DNA of 64,000 nucleotides from Pseudomonas sp. ANT_H12B (lineage in GTDB: Bacteria; Pseudomonadota; Gammaproteobacteria; Pseudomonadales; Pseudomonadaceae): the NCBI RefSeq assembly GCF_008369325.1, contig NZ_VOBI01000008.1, positions 186,001-250,000 on the forward strand, written 5' to 3'. Both the position numbers and the translations under genes were made by a program. Positions 44,591 to 52,566 of this stretch are shown here, in pieces. Each line of letters begins with the position of its first letter. Within the stretch, counting starts at the first letter, position 1. A model generated the notes under the pieces. That model saw only the letters and a list, made by a program, of their open reading frames with translations, was not told the DNA's origin and made no database searches.

Positions 44591-46708
44591 ATGACCCAGC
44601 CCACTACGCCGGGGGAGCTTCGCTATCCCGCGCTTTTTACTCCGTTGAAGATCGGCAATATCACCGTGCGCAACCGGTTGATGCAAACCGCCCACGCCAA
44701 GGGTTTTGCTTCGGCCGATGGCCTGACTAATGATCGTGACATCCATTACCAGGCCGAACGGGCCAAGGGTGGTATCGGCCTGATTGTCACCGGTGCACGC
44801 CATGTACACCCCAATTCCACCGGGCCCAATCGGTCCCTGGCACGCGGTAACCGTGACGAAATAATCGAGCGCGATGCCGAGATGGTAAAGGCGGTGCATG
44901 CGTTCGGTGGGCGGATCATCGCCCAGTTGATCCACTTCGGCCCGCAGGGACGCAGCGGCGCACTGGACGACTATCGCGTGCTCTGGGGGCCTTCGACGAT
45001 GAAGTCGCCGGCCTACAATGAATGGGCCAGAGAAATGACCAAGGCACAAATGGACGAGGTGTCCGAGCACTTCGCCCTGACCGCGCTCAACTCCAGGGCG
45101 GCCGGGTTCGATGGCGTCGAATTGCACTATTCCCATGGCTACCTGCATCAGCAATTCCTTTCCTTTGTCTACAACAAACGCACTGACGAGTACGGCGGTA
45201 GCCTCGACAATATTGTGCGTTTCCCCCTGGAGACCCTGGCGCGGGTGCGCGAGGCCGTCGGGCCTGACTTCGTGGTAGGCATCCGGATTTCCCTGGACGA
45301 GTGCACGGTGGACGGCATGCATGCCGATACCGCCATCGAGATGACTCTCCGGTTGGTGGCGTCGGGTCTGGTGGATTATGTCAGTGCTACGGCGGGCACT
45401 TATGCGGCCCACGCGGATCAGATCCCGCCGGGCGACTACCCGGAGAACTGGCTGGTGGAGGATGGGGCGCGCCTGCGGGCGGCGCTGCGCGAAATCAGCG
45501 ATATCCCGGTATTTATCGTGGGCCATATCGTCGACCCGGCCAAAGCCGAGGCAATGGTTGCGAGCGGTGCCACCGATATGGTGGCGATGACTCGCACGCA
45601 AATCGCCGATCCCGAGTTCTGCAACAAGTTGCGTGAAGGTCGCGAGGACGAGATCAACCACTGTATCCGCTGCAATCAGGCCTGCATCGCCCGGTTGATG
45701 GCCGGCAATGCGATTTCCTGTGTGGTCAACCCGGCGGCCGGGCGTGAGCAGCGCTTCGGGCTGCACACCCTACAGCAAGCCACTACGGCGCAACGCTGGC
45801 TGGTGGTGGGTGGCGGCCCGGCGGGGATGAAAGCTGCACTGACCCTGCGCCAACGCGGCCACGTGGTCACCCTACTGGAGAAGGCAGAGCGCTTGGGCGG
45901 CTTGCTGAACCTTGCGGCCCGGCTGCCGCGTCGGGAGAAGTTCGGCTTTATACCGCGCGACCTGGAGCGACAGCTGCGTAAGGCCGGGGTCGAGATACGC
46001 CTGAACTGTGCAATGAGCGCTGATGAGGTGCTGGCATTCGGGGCCGATGGGGTGATTCTGGCGACGGGTTCGACCCCACTGAAAACAGCGTTTACCTCGA
46101 CTCGCCCGGCTGTCGATCGGGTCCCGGGAACCGAGCAGGAGAATGTGCTCAGCGTGGTCGAGGTGCTTGAAAATCCGGCGCGGGTCGGTAAGCGAGTCGT
46201 GCTATTCGATGAAGACGGCGGCCGCTATGCGCTGGGGACGGCCGAGTACCTGCTCGACCGTGGGCATCAGGTGCACCTGGTCAGTCGCTTTATCGCGCTG
46301 TCGCCGAACCTAGCGTTGACCCTGGATCTGCCGGTGAGTTATCGCCATGTGTTCGCCAAGGGGCTGGCTTATACCCTCAACAGTTGGGTACGCGGCATCA
46401 GCGGCAAGCAGGCGCAGTTACTGAACCTGTTCACCGATCAGGACAGTGATTGCCTGACAGCCGACACCTTCATCATCGCTGCCGGCCACAGCCCGGACGA
46501 TGCGCTGTACCGGGCCTTGCAGGGTCGTATCGCGAATCTGCACTGCATCGGCGACGCGTTTTTACCGCGCCCTCTGCAGGACACCCTTTATGAAGGCATG
46601 CTGGCTGGTCGCGAGCTGTTGGACGATCCCGCACGTTTCATCGAGCAGGGTGAGTTGGAAGGCTTTGGTGCCGATTGGCGCAACGCCATGGGCGCACCTG
46701 CACACTGA
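44591..46708 (+). CDS. OYE/2,4-dienoyl-CoA reductase-type flavoprotein, copy 1
   Basis: A 705-residue enzyme. ATG at 44591 is preferred because AAAGGATG lies 8 nt before it; an ATG at 44582 is too close. Residues about 10-370 are an old-yellow-enzyme FMN barrel (LFTPLKIGNITVRNRLMQTAHAKG, HYSHGYLHQQFLSF). Next comes a [4Fe-4S] motif C-x2-C-x3-C-x11-C (CIRCNQACIARLMAGNAISC), then an FAD/NAD(P)H domain (VVGGGPAGMKAAL). It probably reduces an activated C=C bond. Confidence 0.92.
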   Translation: MTQPTTPGELRYPALFTPLKIGNITVRNRLMQTAHAKGFASADGLTNDRDIHYQAERAKGGIGLIVTGARHVHPNSTGPNRSLARGNRDEIIERDAEMVKAVHAFGGRIIAQLIHFGPQGRSGALDDYRVLWGPSTMKSPAYNEWAREMTKAQMDEVSEHFALTALNSRAAGFDGVELHYSHGYLHQQFLSFVYNKRTDEYGGSLDNIVRFPLETLARVREAVGPDFVVGIRISLDECTVDGMHADTAIEMTLRLVASGLVDYVSATAGTYAAHADQIPPGDYPENWLVEDGARLRAALREISDIPVFIVGHIVDPAKAEAMVASGATDMVAMTRTQIADPEFCNKLREGREDEINHCIRCNQACIARLMAGNAISCVVNPAAGREQRFGLHTLQQATTAQRWLVVGGGPAGMKAALTLRQRGHVVTLLEKAERLGGLLNLAARLPRREKFGFIPRDLERQLRKAGVEIRLNCAMSADEVLAFGADGVILATGSTPLKTAFTSTRPAVDRVPGTEQENVLSVVEVLENPARVGKRVVLFDEDGGRYALGTAEYLLDRGHQVHLVSRFIALSPNLALTLDLPVSYRHVFAKGLAYTLNSWVRGISGKQAQLLNLFTDQDSDCLTADTFIIAAGHSPDDALYRALQGRIANLHCIGDAFLPRPLQDTLYEGMLAGRELLDDPARFIEQGELEGFGADWRNAMGAPAH

Positions 46709-46777
46709 CCCGGCGCCAGGCGCTTTCGATGAATGACCCGGCAGGCGGACAGTTGCCGCCTGCCCAGGAGAACAGCA

Positions 46778-48856
46778 ATGACTGTCGAACGTTATCCGCA
46801 TCTGTTTGAACCCTTGCGCCTGCGCGGGATTACGCTGCGCAATCGCATCATGCAATCGGCCCATGCCATGGCTTTCAATTCGCCCGAGGGGCTGACCAAT
46901 AACCGCGATATTTACTATCACGCCGCGCGTGCCAAGGGTGGCATCGGCTTGATGGTCACCGGCAACCGGCTCATCCATCCAACGTCCAATACCTTCTGCC
47001 GCGGTTTTTCCTACGGCTACCGCGAAGAAATGGTCGAGCGTGATCTCGCGTTGACCGAGGCGGTGCATGGCTTTGGCGCCCACATTTTTGCCCAGCTCAA
47101 CCACTTCGGGGTAATGGGCGAAACCCATGCGATGGATGACTACCGAGTCCTCTGGTCGGCCTCCAACATCAAGTCACCGGTGTTCGGTGAGATGGCCAAA
47201 GCCATGGAACGCGCCGATATGGACGAAATCGTCGAAGGCTGGGTGCGGTCGGCGCAGTATTCGCAACAGGCCGGCTTCGATGGCATCGAGGTGCATCTGG
47301 CGCACAGCTACCTGCTGCACCAGTTTATTTCGCCGCTGTTCAACAAGCGCGAGGACGAATACGGCGGCAGCTACGAGAATCGCATGCGCTTTGCGCTGGA
47401 AGTGATCAAGGCTGTGCGCGAGGCGGTAGGGCCGGACTTTGTGGTCGGTATCCGCCTGTCGATGGACGAAATGGTGCCCGGCGGCATGGAGATCGTCGAC
47501 TGGATCAAGGTCGCCCAGACGGTCGAGGCGACTGGCCACATCGACTACATCATGGCCACCGCCGGCGTGTACCAGTCGGCTACCTACATCATGCCGCCCT
47601 ATGATGTGCCCAACGGTTGGCTGGTCGACCCGATCGCCCGTCTCAAGCGGGCGGTGAGTCTGCCGGTGTTCTGCGTCTCCGGCATCGGCAGCGCCGCCGA
47701 AGCCGAGAAGATCCTTGCTCGTGGCGATGCCGACATGGTGGCCATGACTCGCGCGCAGATCGCCGACCCGGACTTTGCGCGCAAGATCGCCGAAGGGCGC
47801 GAGGATGAGATCTACCACTGCCTGCGTTGCAATCAGGGTTGTGTCTCGCGGCTGTTCCAGGGAACGTCCATGACCTGTCAGATCAACCCGGCGACCGGCC
47901 GTGAAGAGGTATTCGGCCCGCAAACCCTGGAGCTGGCGCCGGTGGCGAAACACTGGGTGGTGATTGGGGGTGGGCCGGCCGGCATGAAAGCTGCCGAAGG
48001 CCTGGCCAAGCGAGGGCATCGGGTGACGCTGCTGGAGAAGGGTGCCGAGCTGGGAGGGCAGGTCAACCATATCGTGCGCTTGCCACGCCGTGACTCCTTT
48101 GCCTGGATCACTGAGGATCTCAAGGTGCATATGGCCAAGGCCGGTGTGCAGATTTGCCTGAACAGCGAGGCGACCGTCGAAACGATCAAGGCCTTGCAGC
48201 CGGACGGGGTGATCGTTGCGACGGGTTCCCTGCCGGACCGCAGCGGTTACTCCGATATCAACCCCTTGGTCGAACGTGTCCCGGGCCTGGATGCCGATCA
48301 TGTGTTCACCGCGCTCGATGTGTTGGCCGCCCCGGAGCGAATCGGCCACCGCGTGCTGGTGCTGGACGAGGAGGGCAATCGCTACTCGGCAGGGATCACC
48401 GAGCTATTGGTGGAGAAGGGACATCAGGTGCATGTGGTGACACGTTGGAACGCGTTGTTCCATCGGCTGGCGACCACGCTGGATCAGCCCTTGGTGTACG
48501 CCAATCTGTTCAGTCGCGGCCTGACCTACACCTTGAATGCATGGGTCAGCCAGGTCAGAGGCTCGTCGGTTGACCTGTTCAACCTGTACAGCGCCGAGGA
48601 AGAAACCTTGGAACACTTCGACAGTATCGTGCTGGCGGTTCGGCATTTGCCCCAGGATGCGCTCTACCATGCGCTGAATGCCGAGCTGGCCAATGTCCAT
48701 CGTGTCGGTGACTGCGTCGTGCCTCGCAAGACCGACCATGCCATCTTCGAGGGCTTCCTCGCCGGCCGGGAAATCTTCGACAACTGGAAACGCTATATCG
48801 AGCCCGGTGCCATCGAGCAATTCGACGGGCCGATTAACCATCATCATTTTCTCTGA
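46778..48856 (+). CDS. OYE/2,4-dienoyl-CoA reductase-type flavoprotein, copy 2
   Basis: A 692-residue paralogue with the same three parts: FMN barrel (LFEPLRLRGITLRNRIMQSAHAM, HLAHSYLLHQFISPLFNK), [4Fe-4S] motif (CLRCNQGCVSRLFQGTSMTC) and FAD domain (VIGGGPAGMKAAEGL). Start at 46778 after CAGGAGAACAGC, 69 bp after copy 1. The two probably act on successive intermediates or opposite stereochemistry. A terminator follows, ending the first transcription unit. Confidence 0.92.
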   Translation: MTVERYPHLFEPLRLRGITLRNRIMQSAHAMAFNSPEGLTNNRDIYYHAARAKGGIGLMVTGNRLIHPTSNTFCRGFSYGYREEMVERDLALTEAVHGFGAHIFAQLNHFGVMGETHAMDDYRVLWSASNIKSPVFGEMAKAMERADMDEIVEGWVRSAQYSQQAGFDGIEVHLAHSYLLHQFISPLFNKREDEYGGSYENRMRFALEVIKAVREAVGPDFVVGIRLSMDEMVPGGMEIVDWIKVAQTVEATGHIDYIMATAGVYQSATYIMPPYDVPNGWLVDPIARLKRAVSLPVFCVSGIGSAAEAEKILARGDADMVAMTRAQIADPDFARKIAEGREDEIYHCLRCNQGCVSRLFQGTSMTCQINPATGREEVFGPQTLELAPVAKHWVVIGGGPAGMKAAEGLAKRGHRVTLLEKGAELGGQVNHIVRLPRRDSFAWITEDLKVHMAKAGVQICLNSEATVETIKALQPDGVIVATGSLPDRSGYSDINPLVERVPGLDADHVFTALDVLAAPERIGHRVLVLDEEGNRYSAGITELLVEKGHQVHVVTRWNALFHRLATTLDQPLVYANLFSRGLTYTLNAWVSQVRGSSVDLFNLYSAEEETLEHFDSIVLAVRHLPQDALYHALNAELANVHRVGDCVVPRKTDHAIFEGFLAGREIFDNWKRYIEPGAIEQFDGPINHHHFL

Positions 48857-48876
48857 CACGGTCTCCTGAGCGTTGA

Positions 48877-48909
48877 GTGACCGGTACTTCGTGTACCGGT
48901 TTTTTTTGC
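48877..48909 (+). terminator. Terminator of the first catabolic unit
   Basis: ACCGGTAC-TTCGT-GTACCGGT followed by TTTTTTTG, 20 bp after the second flavoprotein gene. Confidence 0.9.
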
Positions 48910-48939
48910 CCGTCCGGAAATCATTCTCGTAGGTGAGCG

Positions 48940-49195
48940 GTCCAGTTTTTTTGGACCACTCTGTAGGAGTTTTTAAGCCGCCTGTTGTTCAAAGAGCGCA
49001 GGCGGCAGGTTGTTCGAGGCAGAGTGGCAACGACGATGGTTGTAATGCGACACAAAATCGATCACATCTTTTTCCGCCTCGAAATGATTTTGATAGCCGT
49101 TTTCCGGCATCCAGTCATGCTTTAACGTTCTGAAATAGCGCTCGACCAAGCGAATGGCTTCCGCTTTTTTCTTCAGCGCTAACAACCGGATATCC
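48940..49195 (-). mobile_element. Remnant of an IS3-family transposase
   Basis: The minus-strand frame encodes RYFRTLKHDWMPENGYQNHFEAEKDVIDFVSHYNHRRCHSASNNLPP, the C-terminal end of an IS3-type OrfB (the FxSLK-W-P region through YN-R-H). The catalytic Asp residues and orfA are gone. TGGTCCAAAAA-like sequences at both sides (48945 and 49232) resemble old IS ends. It separates the two catabolic units. Confidence 0.75.
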
Positions 49196-49304
49196 CATGA
49201 TGTTTCCTTAGGTCGATGCTCCTACATCATGGTCCAAAAACATTGAGCCACAACAAGGCAGCTCCGGGGAGGTGTGGTTCATCCGGCGTCCGGTCCATGC
49301 AGAT

Positions 49305-49320
49305 TGAAATGACGATTTCA
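49305..49320. promoter_or_regulatory. Dyad TGAA-N8-TTCA, candidate enhancer, second unit
   Basis: TGAAATGACGATTTCA is a perfect palindrome around a 4-nt centre, about 104 bp upstream of the -24 element. It shares the TGAA-N8-TTCA pattern and approximate distance with the first unit. Confidence 0.45.
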
Positions 49321-49414
49321 GGCTGCAATGAAATTGTCTGAAGAGTACGGCAGAAAGTTCGTGATCGAATATAAAACTCTTTATTAAACAAGGTCTTGAA
49401 TGACTATTTCGGAG

Positions 49415-49431
49415 TTGGCAAGGCACTTGCA
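49415..49431 (+). promoter_or_regulatory. Sigma-54 type promoter element, second unit
   Basis: TTGGCAAGGCACTTGCAAT: GG-N10-GC with the full TTGGCA...TTGCA consensus. It lies about 48 bp before the CoA-transferase start. It matches the element at 43200 at TTGGC and CTTGCAAT. Confidence 0.65.
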
Positions 49432-49478
49432 ATACCTCTTGTACAGGCACTTCCAATAATAAGTACAAGAGAACGATC

Positions 49479-50678
49479 ATGAGCAAACCACTGGAAGGGA
49501 TTCGCGTCCTTGATCTGACCCATATGCTGTCCGGCCCCTATGCCGGCATGCTCCTTGCCGATCTCGGCGCGGAGACTATCAAGGTCGAGCCCCTCACGGG
49601 GGAAGGTACTCGTGCTCTGCTGGCGAAGGACCCGAAGCATTCGTTCAAGGGGATGGGAGCCTACTTCCTCACACTCAACCGCAACAAGCAGAGTGTCTGC
49701 ATTGACCTTAAAAGCGAGCAGGGCCTGGCCGTGTTTCATGACCTGGTGCGCGAGGCCGACGTGGTGCTGGACAACTTCAGTGCGGGCGTCCCGCAGAAGC
49801 TGAAAATCGACTACCCACATCTCAAACTGATCAATCCGCTGATCATCACCTGTTCGGTATCCGGATTTGGCCAGGACGGTCCCAATTATCTGCGCCCGGC
49901 GTTCGACCAGGTGGTGCAGGGTATCGGTGGCGGCATGTCGATTACCGGCGACAACGCCGACACGCCGACGCGAGCGGGTATCCCGATCGGGGACCTGGGC
50001 GGCGGCATGTTCGCCGTGATGGGTGTGCTCGCGGCACTACAGGCGCGCCACAGTAAGGGTCATGGGCAGCATGTCGACATCAGCATGCTCGACTGCCAGA
50101 TCAGCATGCTCAATTATATGGCAACCATGCACCTGCTCAGTGGCGAGAATCCGGAGCCCCTGGGCAATGGCCATTTTGTGCATGTGCCGTACAACACGTA
50201 TCGCACCGCCGACGGCTTCATCATCATCACGGTGATCTTCGACAGTTTCTGGGACAACCTGGTCGGCCTGCTGGGCGTCGATGAACTGATGGACCCGAAG
50301 TACAAGGCTCAACCGGCGCGTCTGGCTGACAAGAAGTTGATCGACGGCCTGCTCGACAAAGTGCTCGCCACCCGCGATACCGCCCACTGGGTTGAGCAAC
50401 TGTCCGCCGTGCGTGTGCCCTGTGCGCCGGTCAATCGCTTCAGCGAGGCGCTGGCCGACCCTCAAGTCCGCCACCGCAAGATGGTGGTGCAGATACCGCA
50501 TCCTCAGGGAGGCACCGTCGAGGCGCCTGGCAACCCGATCAAATTGTCCGCCGATAACGAAGACAGCTACAGCGCACCGCCCTTGCTGGGTGAACACACC
50601 GACACCGTGCTCACGCGCGTGCTGGGTTACGACCCCGCGCGTATTGCCGAGCTGAAGCACCAGCGGATTGTGGGGTGA
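49479..50678 (+). CDS. CaiB/BaiF (family III) CoA-transferase
   Basis: A 399-residue family III CoA-transferase; KPLEGIRVLDLTHMLSGPYAGMLLADLGAETIKVE is the typical N-terminus and the catalytic Asp is probably D172 in IPIGDLGGGMFAVMG. It would activate a carboxylic acid intermediate as its CoA thioester for the lyase encoded 3 bp downstream. It is distinct from the itaconate transferase near 10 kb. Confidence 0.9.
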   Translation: MSKPLEGIRVLDLTHMLSGPYAGMLLADLGAETIKVEPLTGEGTRALLAKDPKHSFKGMGAYFLTLNRNKQSVCIDLKSEQGLAVFHDLVREADVVLDNFSAGVPQKLKIDYPHLKLINPLIITCSVSGFGQDGPNYLRPAFDQVVQGIGGGMSITGDNADTPTRAGIPIGDLGGGMFAVMGVLAALQARHSKGHGQHVDISMLDCQISMLNYMATMHLLSGENPEPLGNGHFVHVPYNTYRTADGFIIITVIFDSFWDNLVGLLGVDELMDPKYKAQPARLADKKLIDGLLDKVLATRDTAHWVEQLSAVRVPCAPVNRFSEALADPQVRHRKMVVQIPHPQGGTVEAPGNPIKLSADNEDSYSAPPLLGEHTDTVLTRVLGYDPARIAELKHQRIVG

Positions 50679-50681
50679 GGC

Positions 50682-51590
50682 ATGAGCGACTTTGTCATTG
50701 TCAATGAAGTGGGGCCGCGCGACGGGCTGCAAAGCCAGGGTCGGATCCTGAGCATCGAGGAGCGCCTGTTGATGATCGATGCGCTGCTGGACGCGGGTAT
50801 CTGTAGCATCGAAGCCGGCAGTTTCGTTTCGCCCAGGGCGGTGCCCCAGATGGCAGGGACTGCCGAGCTGTTCAGTCGGTTGCCGCTCGACAGAGCGGCC
50901 ACCTACTCGGCGCTGGTGCCCAACCTGCGGGGTTACGAACGGGCACGCGAAGCCGGTGTTCAGTCGGTGGCCGTGGTGTTGTCGGCCACTGAGACCATGA
51001 ACCAGCGCAACATCAATATGAGCCTTGAACAGGCCACCGCGGTCTGCGCGGAGCTGATGCAGCGCGCATGCCAGGATGGCGTCCAGGCACGCGCCTATAT
51101 CGCCGTGGCCTTCGAGTGTCCCTTCGAGGGCCCGATCTCGCCCGCCGTGGTCGAGTACCTGAGCCAGAGCATGTTCGAGGCCGGTGCGGATAAGGTCATC
51201 ATTGCCGACACCATCGGTGCGGCCAACCCGCGCGCTGTCGGCCAGGCCCTGGAGCGACTGGATCCGGCCTGTAGGGCTCGACAGATCTCCTGTCACTTCC
51301 ACGACACCCGTGGCATGGCGCTGGCTAACGTGCTCAAGGCGCTGGATTGCGGGGTACGTGAGTTCGACAGCTCCATCGGTGGCCTGGGCGGCTGCCCGTT
51401 CTCACCCGGTGCGACCGGCAACCTGGCCACTGAAGACTTGGTGCTGATGCTTGATTCCATGGGCTGGCGGACCGGTATCGAGCCACTGGCACTGGTCGAG
51501 GCCGTGCAGCGAGTGCAGGCACTGACCGGCGGTACGCTCGGCGGTCATTCCTTCCGCTGGCTCGAACGCCAGGGAGGGGCTCATGTTTAG
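50682..51590 (+). CDS. HMG-CoA lyase-like (HMGL) enzyme
   Basis: A 302-residue TIM-barrel lyase. NEVGPRDGLQ contains the conserved Arg and Asp, SCHFHDTRGMAL contains the metal-binding His pair and GGLGGCPFSPGATGN contains the catalytic Cys of HMG-CoA lyases. With the adjacent CoA-transferase it could cleave a 3-hydroxy-3-alkyl acyl-CoA such as HMG-CoA or a citramalyl/alkylmalyl-CoA. The choice among these is inference. Confidence 0.9.
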   Translation: MSDFVIVNEVGPRDGLQSQGRILSIEERLLMIDALLDAGICSIEAGSFVSPRAVPQMAGTAELFSRLPLDRAATYSALVPNLRGYERAREAGVQSVAVVLSATETMNQRNINMSLEQATAVCAELMQRACQDGVQARAYIAVAFECPFEGPISPAVVEYLSQSMFEAGADKVIIADTIGAANPRAVGQALERLDPACRARQISCHFHDTRGMALANVLKALDCGVREFDSSIGGLGGCPFSPGATGNLATEDLVLMLDSMGWRTGIEPLALVEAVQRVQALTGGTLGGHSFRWLERQGGAHV

Positions 51591-52566
51591 CCGCCTACTG
51601 GGCTGGGTGGCCCGTCTTGCGCCCTGGTTGGTGATCGGCAGCCTCGCTTACGCCGCCGTATTTATCAAACCTTCGGTTAATCCGGTCCCTCTGAATCAGC
51701 CGCTGCTCGAGCGCCGCGACGCCTTTTTCGACGGCGCGGCACTGGGCGAGCGGCTGTGGATCATCGGCCAGAACGGTGCGCTTCTGTCGAGCCTCGATGC
51801 CGGTGCGCACTGGACCCGCGAGGAACTGCCGTGTCGTGGCAATTTACAGTCCATCGCTGTATCCGACACCGGGCGTCAGGTGGTCGTGGGCAACCAGGGC
51901 CGGGTGTGGACACGTCAGGCCGATGAGCCATGGCAGAGCCAGGATCTGCGGGTCTCCGATCTGGCGGGAAAACTGCTGGGCGTCAGTTTTATCAACGGGC
52001 ATTTCTGGGCCGTCGGCGAGATGGGCGTGCTGTTTCGCAGTGATGCCGATGCGCAGCACTGGCAGGCCATGGGCACGGGTGACGATGTCACGTTCAACAG
52101 TATTCGTGCCGGTGCGCAGGGTGACCTGTGGATCACTGCCGAGTTTGGTCGCCTGCTGCGCAGCCGCGATGACGGGCGGACCTGGTCCACTCAGGAACTG
52201 GGCCGCGAGAGCCTGCGTGCCCTGGCCTTCGATGGGCGTCAGGGCGTTGCCGTGGGCAATCAGGGCCAGGCGTACCTCAGCGAGGATGGCGGCGATACCT
52301 GGCATGCGATGAAACCCTTTACCCGTGAGCACCTGTTCGATATTGCGGTCCATCGCGGCGAGTGGCTGACCACGGGCGCCCGGGGCGCGTTGTTCCGCAG
52401 TCGGGCGCCTTCCGGCAACTGGCAGGCCTGGACCCCGGGAGGGCTCGACAAGAGCTATCACAGCCGCTTGCTCGACACCGCCGATGGTGTGGTGCTGATC
52501 GGTCATCAACTCGGTTTGCTGCGCCAGGACGACCTGCAACGCTGGCCTAGGGAGCAACAACAATGA
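51583..52566 (+). CDS. YCF48-like BNR/beta-propeller protein
   Basis: A 327-residue protein with an N-terminal membrane anchor or signal (WLVIGSLAYAAVFI, residues 15-28) and repeated propeller blades (IGQNGALLSSLDAGAHW, VGEMGVLFRSDADAQHW, SEDGGDTWHAM) of the YCF48/photosystem-assembly type. It overlaps the lyase gene by 8 bp and the RND gene by 4 bp. It is usually found next to RND/DUF1302/DUF1329 genes and may assist their complex. Confidence 0.87.
   Translation: MFSRLLGWVARLAPWLVIGSLAYAAVFIKPSVNPVPLNQPLLERRDAFFDGAALGERLWIIGQNGALLSSLDAGAHWTREELPCRGNLQSIAVSDTGRQVVVGNQGRVWTRQADEPWQSQDLRVSDLAGKLLGVSFINGHFWAVGEMGVLFRSDADAQHWQAMGTGDDVTFNSIRAGAQGDLWITAEFGRLLRSRDDGRTWSTQELGRESLRALAFDGRQGVAVGNQGQAYLSEDGGDTWHAMKPFTREHLFDIAVHRGEWLTTGARGALFRSRAPSGNWQAWTPGGLDKSYHSRLLDTADGVVLIGHQLGLLRQDDLQRWPREQQQ

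Larger units (their letters stand above)
48940..49478. other. Region between the two catabolic units
   Basis: It holds the IS remnant, then about 280 bp with a TGAA-N8-TTCA dyad and a sigma-54 type element before the CoA-transferase gene. No other protein gene is visible. Confidence 0.5.

Noticed and set aside
44564..45766. 400-codon minus-strand frame antisense to flavoprotein copy 1
   Set aside because: No family similarity; the plus strand has clear FMN and [4Fe-4S] motifs. The same applies to minus-strand frames at 47174-48349 and 60057-61310.
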